Made by a program: the position numbers and the translations under genes. A DNA stretch of 64,000 nt, from positions 24,405-88,404 of the forward strand of contig JAPPHZ010000032.1 in the NCBI GenBank assembly GCA_028820935.1. The letters run 5' to 3'. Positions within the stretch are counted from its first letter, which is position 1. Every line of letters begins with the position of its first letter. This DNA comes from a bacterium. GTDB lineage: Bacteria > Actinomycetota > Acidimicrobiia > Spongiisociales > Spongiisociaceae. A model generated the notes under the pieces. The model searched no databases. It worked only from the letters and a program-made list of their open reading frames with translations, and had not been told where the DNA came from. This document shows, one piece after another, positions 18,742-27,683 of this stretch.

Positions 18742-20745
18742 ATGACAACAATGCGAAGGTTTGCATCATCGAAGGCGCTGATTCTCGTCCTCGTGCTCGG
18801 TCTGATGGCAGCGGCGTGTGGCGGCGAGGACACGTCCGCGGACGAAGTGAGCGCCGCGCAGGCACAGGCGGCGGCCGCCCAGTCCGAAGCCGCGGCCGCC
18901 CAGTCCGATGCGGAGTCGGCTCAGGCGGAGGCGGAGTCGGCTCAGGCGGAGGCCGAAGCGGCGGCAGCGGCGCTGGCCCAGGCCCAGGCCGATCTGGAAG
19001 CAGCCGAGGCTGCGGCCTCAGAAGCCATGGAGGGGGACGAGGCCTCCCAGTCGGCGTTGGCCGACGCGCAGGCAGCCCTCGAGGAAGCCGAGGAAAGGGC
19101 TGCGGCGACGGCTGAAGCCTCCGAGGCGGCGGTGGCCGCCGCGGAGTCCGCCCTTGCTGAGGCCGAGCAGATGCTCGACGAGGCGATGATGGAGCAAGAG
19201 GCCGCCGCAGGACCGGTAACGGTACGGGCGGCTATCACCGGCGACGAGGCGACCCTCAACCCGTACACGTACATCAGCGGCTTCCCCGGATGGAACCTGC
19301 TGATGCTCCAGTACGACTCGCTCATGCAGCTCGACGCCGACGGCATACCCCAGCCGTGGCTGGCGGACACCGTTTCCGTCAACGCGGACCTGACCGAGTA
19401 CTCCTTCACGATGGTCGAGGGCGTCACCTGGCACGATGGGCAGCCCTTGACGGCGCACGACGTGGACTTCAGCGTCGACTACTACATCAACAACGTGGAG
19501 GCCAGCCGGTTCGCCCGGGACCTCAGGGGGGTCGAGGACCTCGTGGTGACGGGCGACTACAGCGCGACCTTCGTGCTCGGCAGCCCGAAGGCCGGCTTCG
19601 AGCTGGCCGCCCTCGCTGACATTCCGATCATCCCGCGCCATGTGTGGGAAGGAGTCGAAGTGCCGTCCGAGCACGACTTCGGCGCTACCAACATCGGGAC
19701 CGGTCCGTACAAGCTGGTCGAGTACGTCGAGGGCCAGAGCTACCGCTTCGAGGCCAACCCCGACTACTTCCGTGGCGCACCGGCGGTGGAGGAGCTGGTG
19801 GTGATCGTCTACGCCGACGACGCCGGCGCCCAGGCCGCCATCCGCACCGGTGAGGTCGATGTGATCTTCGAGCGCATACCTCCGGAGCAAATCCCTCTGC
19901 TGGACGCCCAAGATCCGCTGGACATCGCCCTCGGACCCGAGTTCACCACCCAGATGATCAACTACGACGCCTCGAAGCGCCCCTTCGACGACGTGGCTGT
20001 CCGCCAGGCCATCAACCTGGCAATGGACCGCCAGGACATCGTCGACACGGTCTTCCTCGGCGCGGCGACGGTGGGGAGCCCGGGCTGGATACATCCCGAG
20101 CATCGGTCCTTCAACCCGTCGATGATCCCGGTGCACGACGTGGCCGCGGCCAACGCTCTGCTCGACGAGGCCGGCTATCTCGACAGCGACGGCGACGGCG
20201 TGCGGGAGTTCGACGGGCAGCCCATGTCGTTCGAGATCATCACCAACGCCCCTGACTCGCTCCGGCTGCGGATAGCCGAGTTGACCGTGGAGATGCTGGC
20301 CGAGATCGGCATCGAGACCTCTGTGGCGGCAGTCGAAACCGGGACATGGGAGCAAGCCGTGTGGCCGGAGTTCAACGTCAACAACGGGCGCAACTACGAC
20401 ATCGCCATGTGGGGCTGGTCGGCGCCCGTGCAGGCGGATCCACTGCGCCTCCCGCAGCTGGTCGCCAGCATTCCGATGGGCGGGTTCCTGAACCTGACCG
20501 GTTACGCCAGCGCCGAGATGGATGCGCTCTCGGCGGCGCTACCCGTCGAGTCCACCGAGGCGGGGCGCATCGCCATCCTGCTTCGCATGCAGGAGATAAT
20601 CGCCGAGGAGTTGCCGTTCGTGTTGCTGCTGTATCCCGACGGGGCATACGTGTACGACTCGAGCGTCTACTCGGACTGGGAGTTCATCGCCGGACAGGGC
20701 ATCGTCAGCAAGCTGTCTCTGCTGCCGCCATCTGCGCGCCCGTAG
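18742..20745 (+). CDS. Extracellular solute-binding lipoprotein (family 5) with coiled-coil stalk
   Basis: 667 aa. The signal peptide ends in a lipobox (LMAAAC, Cys26), so it is a membrane-anchored lipoprotein. Residues about 35-155 are nearly all Ala, Glu, Gln, Ser and Asp in short repeats (SAQAEAESAQAEAEAAAAAL), a predicted long coiled coil absent from ordinary family members. The SBP_bac_5 domain starts near residue 156 (VTVRAAITGDEATLNPYTYIS) with VEGVTWHDGQPLTAHDV and NIGTGPYKLVEY. ATG 18742 follows GGGAGAAAGGG. Likely ligand: peptide, nickel complex or similar; not decidable here. Confidence 0.92.
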   Translation: MTTMRRFASSKALILVLVLGLMAAACGGEDTSADEVSAAQAQAAAAQSEAAAAQSDAESAQAEAESAQAEAEAAAAALAQAQADLEAAEAAASEAMEGDEASQSALADAQAALEEAEERAAATAEASEAAVAAAESALAEAEQMLDEAMMEQEAAAGPVTVRAAITGDEATLNPYTYISGFPGWNLLMLQYDSLMQLDADGIPQPWLADTVSVNADLTEYSFTMVEGVTWHDGQPLTAHDVDFSVDYYINNVEASRFARDLRGVEDLVVTGDYSATFVLGSPKAGFELAALADIPIIPRHVWEGVEVPSEHDFGATNIGTGPYKLVEYVEGQSYRFEANPDYFRGAPAVEELVVIVYADDAGAQAAIRTGEVDVIFERIPPEQIPLLDAQDPLDIALGPEFTTQMINYDASKRPFDDVAVRQAINLAMDRQDIVDTVFLGAATVGSPGWIHPEHRSFNPSMIPVHDVAAANALLDEAGYLDSDGDGVREFDGQPMSFEIITNAPDSLRLRIAELTVEMLAEIGIETSVAAVETGTWEQAVWPEFNVNNGRNYDIAMWGWSAPVQADPLRLPQLVASIPMGGFLNLTGYASAEMDALSAALPVESTEAGRIAILLRMQEIIAEELPFVLLLYPDGAYVYDSSVYSDWEFIAGQGIVSKLSLLPPSARP

Positions 20746-20767
20746 CCACGCGCATCAGCGTGCGTGG
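20746..20767 (+). terminator. Hairpin between binding protein and permease genes
   Basis: Begins right after the stop codon: CCACGCGC-ATCA-GC-GT-GCGTGG, an 8-bp stem with a 2-base bulge. There is no T-run. Hairpins in this place of ABC operons often protect the binding-protein mRNA and lower permease expression. Confidence 0.4.
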
Positions 20768-20782
20768 GGGTGAGTTGACGGG

Positions 20783-21757
20783 TTGAGACGGCGTCTCGAC
20801 GTCCGTCGGCTCACCCAGTACGGGGTGGTCGTGGTGGTGGCGGTCACCCTCAACTTCCTGCTGCCCAGGCTCATGCCGGGCAACCCGCTGGTCCTGATCG
20901 CCGGGGTGGATGTCGGCCTGCTGAGCCCTGATGAGCGGGCAGAGATCGTGGCGAGGGTGGGCCTGGACGCACCCTTGTGGAAGCAGTACCTCCGCTACTG
21001 GGGAGACATACTCACCGGGGACTTCGGGTACTCGTTCCGGTCGAGCCGGCCCATCGTCGACATGATCCTGGACCGGCTTCCGTGGACCTTGCTGATCACG
21101 GGGTTGTCGCTGATCGTGTCGGCGGTGGCGGGAGTGATCCTCGGGGCGATCTCGGCGTGGAGGAGGGGGACCAAGGCCGACCTGGGCATGCTCTCGGGGA
21201 TGATCTCGATCGAGTCGCTGCCTTCCTTCTGGCTCGGCATGCTGCTCATCTCGATCTTCGCCGTCCAGTGGGGCGTGCTGCCGTCGTCCCATGCGGTGAC
21301 CCCCGCTTCCGGTCTGGTCGGGTGGGCCCACACGTGGGACATCATCAGCCACGCCATCCTGCCGGTGGTCACCCTCTCCATCCTGGCGACGCCCGGTGTG
21401 TACATGACGATGCGCTATTCGATGCTGGAAACGCTGGGGGAGGACTACATCCGCACCGCACGGGCCAAGGGCGCCGGCGAGCGGCGGGTGCTGTTCGGGC
21501 ACGTGGCCCGCAACACGATCGCACCGGTGGTGACCGTTCTCGCCCTCCGTCTCGGGTTCGCCTTCGGAGGCACCGTGATAGTCGAGACGGTGTTCACCTA
21601 CCCAGGACTGGGACGTCTGGTGTTCGAAGCGGTCTCAGGGCGTGACTATCCGGTGATGCAGGCGGCCTTCCTGGTGTTCACGGCGGCGGTGCTGGCGTGC
21701 AACCTTCTGGCCGACCTGCTGTATCCGCTGATCGATCCGAGGACCAGGACCCCATGA
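20783..21757 (+). CDS. ABC transporter permease, DppB type
   Basis: 324 aa integral membrane protein of the oligopeptide importer. It opens MRRRLDVRRLTQYGVVVVVAV and has the DppB-type periplasmic stretch LGLDAPLWKQYLRYWGDIL-like (here RVGLDAPLWKQYLRYWGD) followed by DFGYSFRSSRPV-like residues. The EAA loop, which docks the ATPase, is YIRTARAKGAGERRVLFGHV. TTG 20783 is the start, with GGGGGTGAG upstream. Coupled to the next permease by a 4-base overlap. Confidence 0.92.
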   Translation: MRRRLDVRRLTQYGVVVVVAVTLNFLLPRLMPGNPLVLIAGVDVGLLSPDERAEIVARVGLDAPLWKQYLRYWGDILTGDFGYSFRSSRPIVDMILDRLPWTLLITGLSLIVSAVAGVILGAISAWRRGTKADLGMLSGMISIESLPSFWLGMLLISIFAVQWGVLPSSHAVTPASGLVGWAHTWDIISHAILPVVTLSILATPGVYMTMRYSMLETLGEDYIRTARAKGAGERRVLFGHVARNTIAPVVTVLALRLGFAFGGTVIVETVFTYPGLGRLVFEAVSGRDYPVMQAAFLVFTAAVLACNLLADLLYPLIDPRTRTP

Positions 21758-22620
21758 CGGGCGCCGGCAGCCGAGAGCGGGCGGCGCGGCGCACCGCCCG
21801 GCGGCGTTCCCGCATCCCCACCCTGTTCGGGCTGACCGGTGGACTGATCGTGGGGGTCCTCGTGTGCGGAGCGGTGTTCGCCCCCTGGCTAGCGCCCTAC
21901 GACCCGACCGAGCGAGTGGCCAGACCCTTCCTGTTCCCCAGCTCGGAGCACCTGCTCGGCACGAACGACATCGGCCAGGACCTGCTCTCGGAGATGATCT
22001 TCGGGGCACGCGTGTCGTTGACGATTGGGATAGTCGCGGCCGCCGTGGCCCTCCTGATCGGAACCACGGTCGGGGTGGTGGCGGGCTACTACCCGAAACG
22101 TCTGGGCTCGGCCATGATGCGAGGCGTCGACGTGATCCTGATCCTGCCGTTCCTGCCCCTGCTGATCGTGCTGGCCGCCTATCTCGGACGGAGCCTTCTC
22201 AACACCATCGTGGTGATCGGGGTGCTCATCTGGGCGGAGCCGGCCCGGATCATCCGCTCGCAGGTCCTGTCGCTCAGATCGCGGGAGTACGTGCTGGCGG
22301 CCCGGTCGATGGGGGCGCCCGACCGCTGGACGATCCTGCGGCACATCGTTCCCCGGACGGGGCTACTCGCCACGGGATCGTTCGTGCGGGCGGTTTCGAG
22401 CGCGATCCTCCTGGAGGCCGCCCTCAGCTTCCTCGGCCTCGGGGATCCCATCCAGAAGAGCTGGGGTTCCACCCTGTTCTGGGCCCAGGCCAGAGGCGCC
22501 TTCCTGACCCCTGCCTGGAAATGGTGGGTGCTACCGCCCGGACTCCTGATCATGCTGGCCTCGCTCGGCTTCGCCCTGATCGCCTTCTCCCTAGAGGAAC
22601 GGATCAACCCGCGGCTGTAG
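21754..22620 (+). CDS. ABC transporter permease, DppC type
   Basis: 288 aa second permease of the importer. The N-terminus is strongly basic (RERAARRTARRRSRIP) before TM1; FLFPSSEHLLGTNDIGQDLLSEMIFGAR is the DppC landmark, split here as HLLGTNDIGQDLLS. The EAA loop is YVLAARSMGAPDRWTILRHI. The ATG at 21754 lies inside the upstream stop (ATGA). The C-terminus ERINPRL is typical (usually D.LNPRL). Confidence 0.92.
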   Translation: MTGAGSRERAARRTARRRSRIPTLFGLTGGLIVGVLVCGAVFAPWLAPYDPTERVARPFLFPSSEHLLGTNDIGQDLLSEMIFGARVSLTIGIVAAAVALLIGTTVGVVAGYYPKRLGSAMMRGVDVILILPFLPLLIVLAAYLGRSLLNTIVVIGVLIWAEPARIIRSQVLSLRSREYVLAARSMGAPDRWTILRHIVPRTGLLATGSFVRAVSSAILLEAALSFLGLGDPIQKSWGSTLFWAQARGAFLTPAWKWWVLPPGLLIMLASLGFALIAFSLEERINPRL

Positions 22621-22741
22621 CGGCCGGTAGTTGGTGGATCGGTGGCCATCGGCTCCCTGGCTACCATCAACGCCCGGTATTCAAGGTGTTCGGGTGCCCG
22701 CAGCACCCATCTGACAGCTATCCGAAGCAAGGGGGTTCGAG

Positions 22742-25255
22742 ATGGAACGAGTCCTGGCCGGCAGGCCTGGAGCGCACCGGTTGGGGCGGGCCTTCATCGC
22801 CCTCACCCTGGTGGCGAGCGTCCTCGCCCTGCCGGGGTCGGGAGCCGTGCTGGGGCAGGAGTCGGCGGACTGCGAGGTCACAGACCTCGGGACGTTGGGC
22901 GACAACAGGTTGGAGGCGGCCGGGCACTGGACGACCGAGGACTGCGATTCACGGTTCCGCGCCGGCAGCGACGCCCGCACCTACAGGTTCGAGGTCACTA
23001 CGGCAGGACGGGTCAGGATCGAGCTGACATCCGCCGGGGCGGACCCCTACCTCTACCTGCTCGCCGAGGACGGTACCCGCATCGTCGGCAACGACGACGG
23101 CGGTGCCGGGCTGGACAGCCGCGTCGAGAGAGACCTGCTGCCCGGCGTGTACATGATCGAGGCCACGACGGTAGGGGGCCGGAGCCGGGGACCGGCGGAC
23201 TTCGCCATCTCGGTCAGTTACGTATCCGGTTGCGAGCCGGTGCACCTCGGGACGCTGGGAGCGGGCGCCGACCTGACCGCATCCGGATCCTGGACTCTCG
23301 ACACCTGCGGGTCCCGTTTCGTTGTCGAGCATCCGGCTCACGGCTACACGTTCAACCTCGAGCAGGCCGGTCGCGTTCGTATCGACCTGGCGTCGGAGGA
23401 TGGCGATCCTGTCCTGTCCCTGGCGTCGCTGGCGGGCGGCATAATCGGAGCCAACGACGATGGCGGGGAGAGTCGCAACGCCCGCATCGTCCGATACTTG
23501 CAGGCCGGCGTCTACTTCATCGAGGCGACCACCTACCTGGAGCGCGACTACCAACCCCTGCGATCCGATTTCGACCTCACGGTCCACCTAGTGGACGAGC
23601 AGGCGGAGCAGGAACGAGCCCGGTTGAAGATCGAGGAGGTGCGGGTCCCGGCGGAGGTGGTGGCGGGCGATCCGTTCCTCGTCGAGTACCGGGCCGGGAA
23701 CCTCGGCGGCGACCTCGCCCCCGGCGGCTACGCCGTGCTGTACGTGGTAGGCCCCCGCGTGTTCAAGCGCCACAGATCTGTTGCGGGGCATTGGCAAGCC
23801 GGAGTCTCGTATCACTCCGGGTCGGATGCGGCTAGCCCGGGCAGCACTTCGATTAGCGAGGTTGCTCCGTTCGAGGTCAGTTTCTTCCGGTCCGGCCCCA
23901 CCTGGGTGTTCGTGGGGGTCGTCACCTACGACCGCGCGGGCAACGAGATCGGGTTCCACGGTCAGTGGCAGAACCTGTTCGTTCTGAGCGGTCCCACGTT
24001 CGAAGCCGTAGACGTGCGTGTAGACGGCGCCAGGTACACGGTGGCCGCGGAAGCCGACAGCGACGGGGAGGTTACGACCGAGGTGAAGTCCGCCACGGAC
24101 CCGGCCGCAGAGGTTGATGCGGAGGTTCGGCTCAGGGCGATCTATGCGGCCGGGGTGCGAACCCAGTTGCTGGATGGCCTATTCGAGCGGCCGGAGATAG
24201 CGGCGCTGCCGGAGGAGGCACACCCGACCGCGGTCACGGTGGCGAACCTGTCGACCAACACGCTCCGTGAGGCGTTCGCGCAGCGATACGCCTCCGTAGT
24301 CGGGGCATCGGGGATGATCGACTCGCTGGAAGCCGGAGAAGCGCTCAACCCGATCACGATCGAGGAGTCGGTGCTGCAGGTAGCCGATGCGGCCTCTTCC
24401 GAGTTCGCGTGGATGGCGTCCTCGTGGCGCTCGCTCCTCAGGCGGATCGAGAACGGAGCGGCGCTGTCGTTCGAGGATGCGCTGGAGGCTCACTCCCAGG
24501 TCGCCTATGCCGAAAGCGTCGTGGCGGCGGCGGTGACGGCGGGAGGGATCGTCACCGCGGCCCGGACCGCCGAAGAGGGATGGAAGGATCCCGGCGTCCG
24601 GGAGATGATGGCGGAGGCGCGCTGCCACCCGGGCTCGAAGGCCCTGCGCGACGCGCTCGAAGCGGCTGACATCGCCGACCTCGAAGGGCTAGTAGCTCTC
24701 GACGCCGAGATGCGGGCCCTCCGGCCCATCCATGGACTGTCGGTCGACAGCGCGCTGTGCGGGGTGACGACGGCCGGTACAGCGAACCAACGGTTCCTGC
24801 GACGCCTGTCGATCTCTCACAGCCCCGAGCTTCGAACGATGCTCGGCCTTCACACGCCTTCCGCTCCGGCGTCGAGTCCGGCTCCCCATCGGCTGCGTAT
24901 CATCGCCCGGCTGGGCGAGGACGGCAGCTTGGAGCACGGCGTCGAGCTTGCCGGCGGTCGCCAAGTCCTGCCGCCCGAGCGCTTCCTGCGCGAAGACGTA
25001 CCGACCGGCCGATGGCAGGTCAGCGGTGACGTGGAGGTGCGGGGGGACTCGATCGGGAGGATCCGGGCCCGGCGCGTTGCCGGCGGCCGGACCGAGCTGG
25101 GATTCATCGGCACCGATGGGGAGACCATCATCCCCGACATTCGCTACCTGCCGACCGACCTGCCGGTGGGTGTCTGGTTCCGCAGCAGCGAGATCAAGGT
25201 ACCCGTAGCGACGTCGATGGATCCGGCCCCCTCTACCGAGGAGTCGAAGGAGTAG
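22742..25255 (+). CDS. Secreted protein with two N-terminal PPC-like domains
   Basis: 837 aa. A signal peptide (FIALTLVASVLALPGSGAVLGQ) is followed by two tandem domains of about 125 aa that match the bacterial pre-peptidase C-terminal (PPC) beta-sandwich: each has a Cys near its start, TYRFEVTTAGRVRIEL or TFNLEQAGRVRIDL, then NDDGG, then LLPGVYMIEATT or LQAGVYFIEATT. A third beta-rich segment (residues about 290-400) looks CARDB-like (AGNLGGDLAPGGYAV). The remaining 430 residues are helical (Ala-rich) and then beta-rich, with no family recognised. It follows the ABC importer by 121 bases and may be an extracellular partner of it. Confidence 0.7.
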   Translation: MERVLAGRPGAHRLGRAFIALTLVASVLALPGSGAVLGQESADCEVTDLGTLGDNRLEAAGHWTTEDCDSRFRAGSDARTYRFEVTTAGRVRIELTSAGADPYLYLLAEDGTRIVGNDDGGAGLDSRVERDLLPGVYMIEATTVGGRSRGPADFAISVSYVSGCEPVHLGTLGAGADLTASGSWTLDTCGSRFVVEHPAHGYTFNLEQAGRVRIDLASEDGDPVLSLASLAGGIIGANDDGGESRNARIVRYLQAGVYFIEATTYLERDYQPLRSDFDLTVHLVDEQAEQERARLKIEEVRVPAEVVAGDPFLVEYRAGNLGGDLAPGGYAVLYVVGPRVFKRHRSVAGHWQAGVSYHSGSDAASPGSTSISEVAPFEVSFFRSGPTWVFVGVVTYDRAGNEIGFHGQWQNLFVLSGPTFEAVDVRVDGARYTVAAEADSDGEVTTEVKSATDPAAEVDAEVRLRAIYAAGVRTQLLDGLFERPEIAALPEEAHPTAVTVANLSTNTLREAFAQRYASVVGASGMIDSLEAGEALNPITIEESVLQVADAASSEFAWMASSWRSLLRRIENGAALSFEDALEAHSQVAYAESVVAAAVTAGGIVTAARTAEEGWKDPGVREMMAEARCHPGSKALRDALEAADIADLEGLVALDAEMRALRPIHGLSVDSALCGVTTAGTANQRFLRRLSISHSPELRTMLGLHTPSAPASSPAPHRLRIIARLGEDGSLEHGVELAGGRQVLPPERFLREDVPTGRWQVSGDVEVRGDSIGRIRARRVAGGRTELGFIGTDGETIIPDIRYLPTDLPVGVWFRSSEIKVPVATSMDPAPSTEESKE

Positions 25256-25271
25256 GCGGTTCGCCGGTCGG

Positions 25272-25293
25272 TGGCCACGAGCTCCTGGCCACT
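25272..25293. terminator. Hairpin between convergent genes
   Basis: GTGGCCA-8 bases-TGGCCAC, a perfect 7-bp stem in the 39-base gap between the secreted-protein gene and cobO. It could terminate transcription from both sides; no T-run is present. Confidence 0.45.
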
Positions 25294-25294
25294 G

Positions 25295-25861
25295 CTAGAA
25301 GTCGATGCCGCGTATGGCGCGGATTCCCTGGTCGTAGGCATGCTTGACCAGGGTCATCTCGGTGACGGTGTCGGCGATCTCGATCAGGCCGGCGGGAGCG
25401 TCGCGGCCCGTTACGACCACGTTGACGTCGGCGGGTCGGTTGGCGATCGTGGAGACCACCTCCTTTTCGTCGATCCAGCCCCAGTTGATGGGGTAGGTGA
25501 TCTCGTCCAGGACCACGAGGCGGTGCTTGCCCTCCTCGATCCGCATTCTCGCCAGGCGCCAGACATCACGGTTCAGTTCGGCGGAGCGGTCTAGGTCCTC
25601 GCTGTCCCAGGAGAAGCCGTCGCCGCCCACGTCCCAGTCGACTCCGAGCCGATGGCCCATCTTCTCCTCGCCCACCTTCCACTTGCCGGACTTGATGAAC
25701 TGCACCACGGCCACCTGCCAGTTGCGGGCCACCGATCGCATCACCATGCCCATGGCGGCCGTGCTCTTGCCCTTGCCGTCGCCGGTGTTGACGATGACCA
25801 CCGATGGTGCTCGTCTGGTTTCTGGCCGGCGGGGATCTTCTGTTCGGGGAGCTTCGCTCAT
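25295..25861 (-). CDS. cobO: Cob(I)yrinic acid a,c-diamide adenosyltransferase
   Basis: Transfers the 5'-deoxyadenosyl group of ATP to Co(I) corrinoids, making the adenosyl form needed by later enzymes. 188 aa, the CobA/CobO length. The P-loop is VNTGDGKGKSTAAMGM (Lys32 region), followed by VAVVQFIKSGKWKVGE, LVVLDEITYPINWGWID and VVTGRDAPAGLIEIAD, all family landmarks. Last gene of the leftward riboswitch-controlled btuF-btuC-btuD-cobO unit, overlapping btuD by four bases. Confidence 0.94.
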   Translation of the reverse strand: MSEAPRTEDPRRPETRRAPSVVIVNTGDGKGKSTAAMGMVMRSVARNWQVAVVQFIKSGKWKVGEEKMGHRLGVDWDVGGDGFSWDSEDLDRSAELNRDVWRLARMRIEEGKHRLVVLDEITYPINWGWIDEKEVVSTIANRPADVNVVVTGRDAPAGLIEIADTVTEMTLVKHAYDQGIRAIRGIDF

Positions 25862-26637
25862 CTGGCACCGTTCCTGATCGGGAGGACGGCAACGCCACTG
25901 TTGACGCTGACCACCTCGACGTTGGCTTGGTAGAACTCTCTTATGTACTCGGCGGTGAGGACCTGGGCTGCAGGACCGTCAGCGACCACCCGGCCGCCGG
26001 CCATGAGCAGGAGGCGGTCGGCGAACTGCCCGGCGAGGGTCAGGTCGTGCATGGCGGTGATGATCGTCATGGGGCGCTCCTCGCGCAGGTAGCCGATCAA
26101 CTCCAGGGCGTTCTGTCCCTGCCCGATGTCGAGAGCGCCGGTGGGTTCATCCAGCAGCAGGATGTCGGCCTGCTGGGCGATCGCCCTCGCCAGAACCACC
26201 CGGCGGCGCTCCCCTCCGCTGAGCGCGGACATGCTGCGGTTGGCGAACGGCTCGAGGTCGAGCAGGGCCAGGGCCGAAGCGGCCACCGTCAGGTCGCCGC
26301 GGCCCTCGGTACCGAGGTAGGGGAGGTGGGGCGTCCTGCCCAGCAGGACGTATTCGGTCACCGTCATGCCCGGAGGGATCACCGGCTCCTGGGGAACGAA
26401 CGCCACGCAGCGGGCCCGGTCGCGGTGGCGGAGCGACCCGGCGTCTACTCCCCGCAGCAGGATGGATCCCGTGTGCTCCACGAGCCCGGCGATCGCCTTG
26501 AGCAATGTCGACTTGCCGGCGCCGTTCGGCCCCAGCAGCCCCAGCCACTCGCCTGCGTTCACGTCAAGGCTCAGCTCCCTGAGCACGGGCGCGCCGGGCC
26601 GGTAGGAGACCGATAGGCGGTCGATGACCACGCTCAT
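25858..26637 (-). CDS. btuD: Cobalamin/iron-siderophore-type ABC ATPase (BtuD-like)
   Basis: 259 aa ATPase of the FecCD/BtuCD importer class. Walker A GPNGAGKSTLLKAIAG, signature LSGGERRRVVLARAIA (Glu instead of the more common Gln after LSGG) and Walker B ILLLDEPTGALD. Overlaps the permease gene and cobO by four bases each. Family sequence alone cannot separate cobalamin from siderophore transport; the cobalamin riboswitch upstream and cobO downstream settle it as a corrinoid importer. Confidence 0.88.
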   Translation of the reverse strand: MSVVIDRLSVSYRPGAPVLRELSLDVNAGEWLGLLGPNGAGKSTLLKAIAGLVEHTGSILLRGVDAGSLRHRDRARCVAFVPQEPVIPPGMTVTEYVLLGRTPHLPYLGTEGRGDLTVAASALALLDLEPFANRSMSALSGGERRRVVLARAIAQQADILLLDEPTGALDIGQGQNALELIGYLREERPMTIITAMHDLTLAGQFADRLLLMAGGRVVADGPAAQVLTAEYIREFYQANVEVVSVNSGVAVLPIRNGAR

Positions 26638-27677
26638 GCCACGTACCGCCGGCTGGTGCGTAGCACGACCATGAAGAACGGAGCTCCGACGAAGGCGGTA
26701 ATGACCCCGATCGGGAGCTCCGCCGGGCTGGCCACGGTACGGGCGGCCAGGTCGGCAAGGATTAAGAACGCCGCCCCGGCCACGGCCGATATGGGTATCA
26801 GGGATCGGTAACTGACGCCTACGAGCAGCCTGATGGTATGGGGGATCACGATGCCTACGAACCCGATCAGCCCGCTCACCGCCACGGCCGCGGCCGTGGC
26901 CAGCGTGGCGAGAACCACTACCGTGGTCCTCACCCGTAGGGCTGAGATGCCCAGGCTGTCCACCTCCTCGTCCCCCACGCTCATGACGTCCAGCAACCGC
27001 CTGTGCAACACCAGCCCGGCGCCGCAGACGACCGCATACGGGACCAGAACCAGCACCTCACGCCATCCGGTAGTCGCCAGCAGGCCGAGGATCCATGAGT
27101 AGACCTGGCGGATTGTGTCGGCGTTGCGCTGCAGGATGTAGGTCTGGACGGCTGTGAAGAAGGCGGCCACCGCCACTCCGGCCAGGATGAGCGAGACCGC
27201 GCTCCGCCCTCCCATCGAACGGCCCACCGCATAGGTCAGGGCAACGGCGACCGAGGCGCCGACGAAGGCGGCGAGCGGGAGCAGTGAAGAGCCGGCCCCC
27301 GGAACCAGGGCGATCACCACCGTAGCCCCGAGACCGCCGCCGGCGGCTACCCCGAGGAGGTAGGGATCGGCCAGAGGATTCCGGAAGACGCCCTGGTAGG
27401 AAGCTCCGGCCAGGGATAGAAGGCCTCCCACGAGGCCCCCGAGAGCCACCCTGGGAAGGCGGATCTCCCAGATGATGGCCTGCTGGATCGACGAGAGCGT
27501 CGAGGGCCTCCCGGCCAGGCCGGCGCCGAGCAGCTCGTTGATCACCTGCCCCGGGCCTATTCCGGCGGGTCCGACCGTGATCCCGGCCAGCACCGCGCCC
27601 AGGAGCACCGCCAGCATCGTGGCCAGCCACCCCCACCGGAGGCGGACAGGCTCGAGACCGGTAGCCGGTTCGCCCAT
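26634..27677 (-). CDS. btuC: Cobalamin ABC transporter permease (BtuC-like)
   Basis: 347 aa FecCD-family permease with about ten membrane segments. Landmarks: RLPRVALGGLVGGLLSLAGA (the usual RLPR.L.A...G..L..SG), GVFRNPLADPYLLGVAAGGG and, near the end, GLIGFVGIVIPHTIRLLVG, all conserved. The C-terminus ELPIGVITAFVGAPFFMVVL is also canonical. Six bases separate it from btuF; it overlaps btuD. Confidence 0.9.
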   Translation of the reverse strand: MGEPATGLEPVRLRWGWLATMLAVLLGAVLAGITVGPAGIGPGQVINELLGAGLAGRPSTLSSIQQAIIWEIRLPRVALGGLVGGLLSLAGASYQGVFRNPLADPYLLGVAAGGGLGATVVIALVPGAGSSLLPLAAFVGASVAVALTYAVGRSMGGRSAVSLILAGVAVAAFFTAVQTYILQRNADTIRQVYSWILGLLATTGWREVLVLVPYAVVCGAGLVLHRRLLDVMSVGDEEVDSLGISALRVRTTVVVLATLATAAAVAVSGLIGFVGIVIPHTIRLLVGVSYRSLIPISAVAGAAFLILADLAARTVASPAELPIGVITAFVGAPFFMVVLRTSRRYVA

Positions 27678-27683
27678 CGATGC

